From assembly GCA_021787595.1 (NCBI GenBank), contig JAJYLQ010000011.1:1-64000 (forward strand): DNA of 64,000 nucleotides, read 5' to 3'. This document shows, piece after piece, positions 28,814 to 35,195 of this stretch. Every line of letters begins with the position of its first letter. Position 1 is the stretch's first letter. The position numbers and the translations under genes are program-made. This DNA is from Chloroflexota bacterium (GTDB lineage: Bacteria; Chloroflexota; Anaerolineae; Anaerolineales; Villigracilaceae). The notes beneath the pieces are model-generated. The model did no database searches and was not told the DNA's origin. It saw only the letters and a program-made list of their open reading frames with translations.

Positions 28814-29110
28814 CAAGCAAAGGCAGTGACAGAGGAAAGTAAACTGATGCAAGCCGCCAGAGAAGCACAGGAGCCATGCTGAAACCTGCGCCCGGTAGAA
28901 ACCAGTCGAAGTTCCCTCTTGAGCCGTTCGGGTGAAAGCAGCATAAGATATTATCTTATGTGCTAAGTAGTCTGAACCGTAACTCCGACGTTATCAGGAG
29001 AGCCGATGTCAGTCGGCACAAGCGGGCCGCGATGCGCGGTCAATCTGGGTGGTACCACGGGATGCTAACGCACCTCCCGTCCCATTTGCGGGCGGGAGGT
29101 TTTTGTTTTT
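28814..29110 (+). ncRNA. T-box leader with terminator (upstream of pheS)
   Basis: GTGACAGAGGAAAGTA stem I motif, CCAGAGAAGC, GGTAGAAACC, the T-box sequence AATCTGGGTGGTACCACGGG, and terminator ACCTCCCG..CGGGAGGTTTTTGTTTTT (29072-29110). Confidence 0.95.
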
Positions 29111-29117
29111 ACAAACC

Positions 29118-29337
29118 GTAGGGGCACAGCGGGTTCATAATTCGTCAAGGGACTGGCAAGTCTCGCTGTGCCCTTACAAAGGATCGTTTTATGTGGACGT
29201 AGGGGCACAGCGAATCGTAGTTCGTCAAGAGATTTGCAATTCTCCGCTGTGCCCTTACAAAGGATCGTTTTAGTAACGTAAGGGCACAGCGAATCGTAAT
29301 TTGCCAAGGGACTTGCGATTCTCCGCTGTGCTCCTAC
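29118..29337 (+). repeat. three tandem ~80-bp hairpin repeats in the pheS leader
   Basis: GTAGGGGCACAGCG...CGCTGTGCCCTTAC at 29118-29177, 29199-29258 and 29278-29337. Confidence 0.92.
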
Positions 29338-29354
29338 CAATGATCGGAGGTTGT

Positions 29355-30413
29355 ATGTTAGACAAATTAAGTGAGATCGAAAAATCTGCATTGGATGCGC
29401 TGCAAGCTGTTGATGACGAATCATCCCTCGACGCGTGGCGGGTCGCCCATCTCGGGCGGAGTTCGCCGCTGATGATGGTTTTCTCCGAATTGGGAAAACT
29501 CTCGAAAGAGGAACGTCCAACGATCGGACAAGCCGCGAACCGCGTCAAGGCGGTGCTCGAGGCGGCATTCGCCGAAAAAACGGAAGCCGTCAAACGGTCT
29601 GCGTTGGAACGTTCGTTGAGCGAAGAAAAATTGGACGTGACTCTGCCGGGCCGCCCGATTCAACGCGGACGTTTGCATCCGTCCACGCAGCAACTGCGGC
29701 GCGTGTTGGCCATCCTGGCCGAGATGGGATTCCAGGTTTATACGTCGCGCGAAGTCGAGACAGATGAAATGAATTTCCAATTGCTCAACTTCCCGCCGCA
29801 TCATCCCGCGCGTGACATGCAGGACACTCTTTATGTAGATGCAGGTGAGCGCGGCGACAATCCGATTCTCTTGCGAACACATACTTCGCCCGGGCAAATC
29901 CACGCCATGCGCGAGTTTGCCGCGATGAATCCAAAAGACCCGCCGCCGATTCGAATCGCGTTACCCGGCATGTGTTTCCGCGCTGAACAAATCACCGCGC
30001 GCTCGGAAGTCCAGTTCAATCAAGTGGAAGGACTGGCGGTTGGCAAAGGCATCACGTTCAGCGATTTGAAAGGCACGCTGATCGAGTTCGCACACCGCAT
30101 GTTCGGACAGAATGCGCGCACGCGTTTCCGCGCTTCGTATTTTCCGTTCACGGAACCGTCCGCCGAAATGGACGTGGAATGTTTTGTCTGCGGAGGAAAA
30201 GGCTGCGCGGTCTGCAAGAATTCAGGCTGGCTCGAAATCCTCGGCTCCGGCATGGTGCATCCGGTCGTCCTTCAAAACGGCGGATACGACCCAAAGATCT
30301 ATTCTGGCTTCGCCTGGGGCATGGGGCCTGAACGCCAACTGATGCTGCGCTACAAAATCGAAGACATTCGTTATTTCTTGGGAAACGATATTCGATTCCT
30401 GGAGCAGTTTTAG
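29355..30413 (+). CDS. pheS: phenylalanyl-tRNA synthetase alpha subunit
   Basis: 'HPARDMQDTLYVD', 'LLRTHTSPGQIHAM', 'EGLAVGKGITFSDLKGTL' and 'GMGPERQLMLRYKIEDIRYFLGNDIRFLEQF'; ATG after GGAGG. Confidence 0.97.
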   Translation: MLDKLSEIEKSALDALQAVDDESSLDAWRVAHLGRSSPLMMVFSELGKLSKEERPTIGQAANRVKAVLEAAFAEKTEAVKRSALERSLSEEKLDVTLPGRPIQRGRLHPSTQQLRRVLAILAEMGFQVYTSREVETDEMNFQLLNFPPHHPARDMQDTLYVDAGERGDNPILLRTHTSPGQIHAMREFAAMNPKDPPPIRIALPGMCFRAEQITARSEVQFNQVEGLAVGKGITFSDLKGTLIEFAHRMFGQNARTRFRASYFPFTEPSAEMDVECFVCGGKGCAVCKNSGWLEILGSGMVHPVVLQNGGYDPKIYSGFAWGMGPERQLMLRYKIEDIRYFLGNDIRFLEQF

Positions 30414-30440
30414 GTTGGCGGATGTTCGGTCTGGTAAAAA

Positions 30441-31020
30441 GATATTCGATGATTCGGTATTCGATAATTCGGTATTCGATATTAGATTGGAGCGATTAGC
30501 ATGAGCATCAGTGGATTGGAAAAATTGGATGTATGGTGCAAAGCAATGGGTTTCGCGGTTCGCGTCAACAAAGAAGTATTGCCCGCGCTTCCACAGGAAG
30601 AGAAATGGTCTCTCAGCCAGCAGCTCCGACGCGCCTCGCAAAGCATCCCCGCGAATATTGCTGAAGGCCATGGACGTTTTTACTTTCAAGAGAATGTTCG
30701 GTTTTGCTATATTGCTCGTGGGTCGCTTGAAGAGACATTGAGTCACATTGTTTACGCAAATAAAGTCAGCTACCTTTCCGAAACGCTTTGCAAGAATCTC
30801 GCAACGGATGGAGAAAATCTAAATCGGTTGATCAATGGCTATATTGGCTTTCTCAAAAAGAGCAAACAGGGAATCAATGAACCCGGTGCGAATTTTGTCG
30901 TTCGTGAGTTTTCCTCAGATTACATTGTTGAAGATAATTTGTCACCGCTATCAGACTCGAATATCGAGTAACGAATATCTAATATCGAATTACGAATAAC
31001 GAATATCGAACTCCGAAGGA
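30441..31020. mobile_element. candidate S23/IVP element bounded by inverted short tandem repeats
   Basis: Upstream ATTCGATG/ATTCGGT units, downstream nine CGAATAT-type heptamers; perfect inverted repeat ATTCGATATTAGAT (30474-30487) / ATCTAATATCGAAT (30977-30990). Confidence 0.6.
30501..30971 (+). CDS. four-helix-bundle protein (S23/IVP family)
   Basis: 'KLDVWCKAMGFAVRVNKEVLPALPQEEKWSLSQQLRRASQSIPANIAEGHGRF' is the S23/IVP signature. Confidence 0.92.
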   Translation: MSISGLEKLDVWCKAMGFAVRVNKEVLPALPQEEKWSLSQQLRRASQSIPANIAEGHGRFYFQENVRFCYIARGSLEETLSHIVYANKVSYLSETLCKNLATDGENLNRLINGYIGFLKKSKQGINEPGANFVVREFSSDYIVEDNLSPLSDSNIE

Positions 31021-31026
31021 GCAATT

Positions 31027-33714
31027 ATGAAGATACCTCTATCATGGCTAAAAGATTTCATTGACCTCGACGGTCTATCCGTTGAAGATATCGCGCGCAA
31101 ATTGACTCTCGCAGGTCTCGAAGTGGATGAGATTCAATATGTTGGTTTGCCGATGCCAGGTTATGCCGCGCAGGACATGCACTCCAGCGAACGGCATGAA
31201 TTCAAAACCAGCGGCATTGCATGGGATCGCGACAAAATCGTCGTGGCCGAGATTCTGGAAGTCAAACCGCATCCCAACGCGGACCGATTGACTTTGCTCG
31301 ATCTTTATGATGGTCAGCAGACTCAGGTGGTTTTGACCGGCGCGCCGAATATCTTCCATTTGAAAAGCACGGGCAAATTGTCGAAGCCGATTAAAGTTGC
31401 GTATGCCAAAGAAGGCGCGACGCTGTACGATGGTCATGCCGATGGACTTGTGTTGACCACGCTCAAACGCGCCAAAATCCGCGGCGTGGATTCGTATTCG
31501 ATGGTCTGCTCGGAAAAAGAGCTTGGCATCACCGAAGAACACGAAGGCATCATTTTGCTCGATGACGATGCGCCCGTTGGGATGCCGCTGGCGGATTACA
31601 TGGGCGACGCGGTGCTGGATATTTCCATCCTGCCGAACATGGCGCGCAACGCCAACGTCATCGGCGTGGCGCGTGAGCTCGCTGCGTTGACCGGACGAAA
31701 ATTGAAGCCACCGACCGTTGACCGTAGACCGAAGACCGTCCACCGTCCACCGTCCACCGTCGGGAATATAAACGAACTTGTCTCGATCCAGATCACGAAT
31801 CCCGAACTCAATCCCCGCTTCGTGATTGGATTGATTCGGGACGTCGAGATCAAACCCAGCCCGTATCAAGTCCAGCGCCGGCTCAAACTGGCGGGCATGC
31901 GTCCCATCAACAACATCGTGGACGCGACGAACTACGCCATGCTCGAACTCGGTGAACCGCTTCACGCCTTCGATTACGATGTGCTTGTAGGTCGGACTGG
32001 CAGTCCAACCCACAAAATCAAGATCATTACGCGCTCCGCCAGGGACGGCGAGAAACTCACAACACTCGATGGCGTAGAACGAACTCTTTCTTCGATGAAC
32101 GTTCTCGTCTGTGATGAAAAAGGTCCGCTCTCGATAGCCGGCATCATGGGCGGCGCGGAGAGCGAAGTGACCGATAAAACCAAAAACATTCTGCTCGAAG
32201 GCGCGGCATGGAACTTCATCAACATCCGCCGCACGGCGAAGCAGCATAATCTTCCATCTGAAGCATCGTTCCGATTCTCGCGCGGCGTCCATCCGGCCAT
32301 GGCAGAAATCGGCGTCAAGCGCGGACTGCAGCTCATGGCCGAATGGTCCGGCGGAATGGTCGCGCCGGGACTCGTGGACGAATACCCGCTCAAGCCAAAA
32401 GATGCAACTGTCACCCTCACGACGAAAGATGTCAAACGTTTGCTTGGCATTGATTTGAGCGCGGAAGAAATTGTGGAATTGCTCGAAAGGCTCGAGTTCA
32501 AATGCAAGATACGCAGTCCGCAAAACGCAAAACGCAAATCATCAAAGAGAGCCCAACCAATTACCAATTACGAATCGCCAATTATGGTTATTGCCCCGCC
32601 TCACCGCCTCGATATCGGCGAAGGCGTTGTTGGTTTGGCCGATGTACTTGAAGAAATCGCGCGCGTCTATGGCTATGACCGCATCCCGTCCACAACCATG
32701 GCCGACGCGCTCCCGCCGCAGATCGGCAATCCCGTCCACGAATGGGAAGAACATCTGCGCGATGTTCTGGTTGCGCTTGGCTTCGATGAAATTGTCTCCT
32801 ATCGCCTGACCTCCGCCGAAAATGAATCACGCATCACGCAATACGATGAATATGTTCGCATTGCCAATCCGATTGCGCCCGAACGCAGCGTCATGCGCCG
32901 CAGCCTGCTGGCATCCGTGCTGGACTCGCTCGAACATAATATCCGTTTGAGTGAAACGCTGGCCTTCTTCGAGATTGGATCCGTGTTCGAGCCGACGAAC
33001 AACGAACTGCCTAATGAGCCGCGCAAACTTGCGGTTGCGATGACAGGCAAGCGCGAGCCGAACGCGTGGGACGTAAAAGATTCGCCCGCGCTGGATTTCT
33101 TCGACATGAAGGGCCGCATCGAACTCCTTTTGAGCGGACTCCGCTTAACAGATGTCGTTTACACTGCAATCGGCGCTTCGACCCTTCGACAAGCTCAGGG
33201 CGACGCTCCGCTCCCCAGAAGAGCGCTGGGACTTCGCAGCGCGACGTATCTGCATCCGGGCAAAGCCGCGGAAATAAAGATCAACGATGAAGTCGTCGCC
33301 GCGTTCGGCGAGCTGCATCCGCTCGTCAAGGAAAAATATGATCTCGGCGATTCGCCTGTGCTCGTCGCGGAATTCGATCTCGATGTTCTGCGCGGCATCG
33401 CGCCGACGTACGCCATCAAGCCCGTGCCTGAGTTCCCGCCCATCCTCGAAGACATTGCTGTCATCGTGGACGAATCAGTCGCCGCGTCACGCCTCGAAGC
33501 GTTGATCCGCCAAACGGGTGGAAAGAGCGTCACGAACGTCCGCCTGTTCGACGTTTATCGCGGCGATCAAGTCGGCGCAGGCAAGAAGTCACTGGCATAC
33601 AGTCTGACCTACCAAGCGCCGGATAAAACGATGACCGATGCCGAAGCCGCCGCGATCCGCAACAAAATTGTCAAGCGACTCGAACAGGAGGTTGGCGCGA
33701 AGCTGAGAAGTTGA
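31027..33714 (+). CDS. pheT: phenylalanyl-tRNA synthetase beta subunit
   Basis: 'MKIPLSWLKDFIDLDGLSVEDIARKLTLAGLEVD', 'LPNMARNANVIGVARELAAL', 'IVDATNYAMLELGEPLHAFDYD' and the C-terminal anticodon-binding-like domain; contains repeat insertions. Confidence 0.97.
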   Translation: MKIPLSWLKDFIDLDGLSVEDIARKLTLAGLEVDEIQYVGLPMPGYAAQDMHSSERHEFKTSGIAWDRDKIVVAEILEVKPHPNADRLTLLDLYDGQQTQVVLTGAPNIFHLKSTGKLSKPIKVAYAKEGATLYDGHADGLVLTTLKRAKIRGVDSYSMVCSEKELGITEEHEGIILLDDDAPVGMPLADYMGDAVLDISILPNMARNANVIGVARELAALTGRKLKPPTVDRRPKTVHRPPSTVGNINELVSIQITNPELNPRFVIGLIRDVEIKPSPYQVQRRLKLAGMRPINNIVDATNYAMLELGEPLHAFDYDVLVGRTGSPTHKIKIITRSARDGEKLTTLDGVERTLSSMNVLVCDEKGPLSIAGIMGGAESEVTDKTKNILLEGAAWNFINIRRTAKQHNLPSEASFRFSRGVHPAMAEIGVKRGLQLMAEWSGGMVAPGLVDEYPLKPKDATVTLTTKDVKRLLGIDLSAEEIVELLERLEFKCKIRSPQNAKRKSSKRAQPITNYESPIMVIAPPHRLDIGEGVVGLADVLEEIARVYGYDRIPSTTMADALPPQIGNPVHEWEEHLRDVLVALGFDEIVSYRLTSAENESRITQYDEYVRIANPIAPERSVMRRSLLASVLDSLEHNIRLSETLAFFEIGSVFEPTNNELPNEPRKLAVAMTGKREPNAWDVKDSPALDFFDMKGRIELLLSGLRLTDVVYTAIGASTLRQAQGDAPLPRRALGLRSATYLHPGKAAEIKINDEVVAAFGELHPLVKEKYDLGDSPVLVAEFDLDVLRGIAPTYAIKPVPEFPPILEDIAVIVDESVAASRLEALIRQTGGKSVTNVRLFDVYRGDQVGAGKKSLAYSLTYQAPDKTMTDAEAAAIRNKIVKRLEQEVGAKLRS

Positions 33715-33722
33715 CGAGGAAA

Positions 33723-33760
33723 CTGGATGCGGGATTTACTTGCATCCGGTTTCTTTTATC
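33723..33760 (+). terminator. intrinsic terminator after pheT
   Basis: CTGGATGC..GCATCCGG followed by TTTCTTTT. Confidence 0.75.
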
Positions 33761-33800
33761 TGTATACTGAAATCAAATTGCCCTGAGAGAAGAATGCAAA

Positions 33801-34109
33801 ATGGATAAGAGAACGACCGGCATTATTGCTACCATTGCCGCCGTTGTTTTGTGCGGGTGCCCGGGAATCTTTCTGTGCATTTTTGGCGTCATAGGAGCCA
33901 CCGGCACAATGCCGTACAGCGCCACCCTCAATGACGTGACAAGCACAGGCACCATGCCCGCCAGCTATGGATTTGCCATGCTTTGCCTGTCGCTCATTTT
34001 CATTGCCATTCCAATTGTGGTCGGCTTCCTCACGCTTCGTAATAAGCCTGCGGCTGCGCCCGCGACTCCGCCCTCGCCGCCAAGCGAGCCGCTTCCGCCT
34101 GCATCATGA
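33801..34109 (+). CDS. small hypothetical membrane protein
   Basis: Two TM segments with a Pro-rich tail; followed by a terminator. Confidence 0.6.
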   Translation: MDKRTTGIIATIAAVVLCGCPGIFLCIFGVIGATGTMPYSATLNDVTSTGTMPASYGFAMLCLSLIFIAIPIVVGFLTLRNKPAAAPATPPSPPSEPLPPAS

Positions 34110-34117
34110 ATTGCAAA

Positions 34118-34148
34118 CAAGAGCAGCCACATTGGCTGCTCTTGTCAT
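34118..34148 (+). terminator. intrinsic terminator
   Basis: CAAGAGCAGCC-ACATT-GGCTGCTCTTG. Confidence 0.7.
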
Positions 34149-34290
34149 TTGATTTCCAGCGTCAGAAAATCCATCTACAGATTTCGCGCACTTTTCATGC
34201 GTAGGATCTGTGAAATCTGTGGATCATTCTTTCTACATGGCCGGCAGACGCGCACCAGCAGGCGCAGTACGGACGCGCTGCTCGCTTTCC

Positions 34291-34989
34291 TCATAACCTG
34301 CATATCGAATCCTGTATACGACAAGTTGACTCAGTACAGACGCGCTGCTCGCTTTCCTCAGCCAGCTCATGTATCTTTTCCATCATTTTCATCGTCACTG
34401 ATTGAACAAGATTTTGATCTTCGACATTGCCAGAGAACCGCATTGGCTCGCCGATGGTCATCCCGTACGGGCCGCGCAAATACCAGTATGCCGCGGTATG
34501 CCTCCCGCTTAGTCTGGATGAAATATAGACGCTGCGTTCGCGCGGTAGATAAATCCCAACCGGAACGACCGGCACACCCGTGCTGATGGCCAGCCGCGCC
34601 GCGCCTGTCCGCGGCGGATGGCAGCCTCCGCTTCGAGGGCTGACCAGCCCCTCGGGGAAGATGCCGACCGAATGTCCGGATTGGAGGCGTTGCCGCGCTT
34701 CATCCAATGCGGCTTTGCCCTGGCCCTGGGATACGCAAATCTGTCCGCAGTGATGAAGGTAATCTCCAAACAGAGGCATGGCAAAGGCGTTCCCACTGAT
34801 CAAAACGCCAAGGTGCTTCGATGAAAGCAGGGGCAGGAGAAACGGGTCGGTGGCGCTGGGATGATTGGCCGCAAAAAGTTTCGGGCCGATAGGCAGTTCG
34901 CTGTTGTACCGCACATCAAGCTGGAACATGATGCGGGAATACAATCGAACGACACGGACGGATAATCCATAAAGAAAGTTTGAGCGCAT
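34291..34989 (-). CDS. 1-acyl-sn-glycerol-3-phosphate acyltransferase-like (PlsC)
   Basis: 'LFAANHPSATDPFLLPLL' (NHxxxxD-like) and 'VGIFPEGLVSPRSGG'. Confidence 0.82.
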   Translation of the reverse strand: MRSNFLYGLSVRVVRLYSRIMFQLDVRYNSELPIGPKLFAANHPSATDPFLLPLLSSKHLGVLISGNAFAMPLFGDYLHHCGQICVSQGQGKAALDEARQRLQSGHSVGIFPEGLVSPRSGGCHPPRTGAARLAISTGVPVVPVGIYLPRERSVYISSRLSGRHTAAYWYLRGPYGMTIGEPMRFSGNVEDQNLVQSVTMKMMEKIHELAEESEQRVCTESTCRIQDSICRL

Positions 34990-35135
34990 AAATTTCCTCT
35001 CAGCGCATGGAAGATAACACGGAATTGAGGCACAGTTATTTACAGATTTAACAAGCGGCCCGATAAATTCAAAGTGCATCTTGTTCGCAGGACGCCGGAG
35101 GATGATTCCGCGGATTCCCGGTGTGAAGGCAAAAT

Positions 35136-35165
35136 AAATTCCCGGTCTCAAAGGGTCGGGAATTT
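35136..35165 (-). terminator. intrinsic terminator after aconitase
   Basis: AAATTCCCG..CGGGAATTT followed on the minus strand by ATTTTG. Confidence 0.65.
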
Positions 35166-35195
35166 ACTGCCAATTCAAGAACGTTTCGTTCTCAA

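Noticed and set aside
29118-29337. CRISPR-like array
   Set aside because: Only three units, each an internal palindrome with related rather than unique spacers; no cas genes in the window.
30958-31020. CRISPR or iteron interpretation of heptamer arrays
   Set aside because: Units are 7 nt without spacers and occur in intercistronic and coding contexts; no replication initiator nearby.
31075-32523. 482 aa minus-strand ORF
   Set aside because: Antisense shadow of pheT with no recognisable domain.
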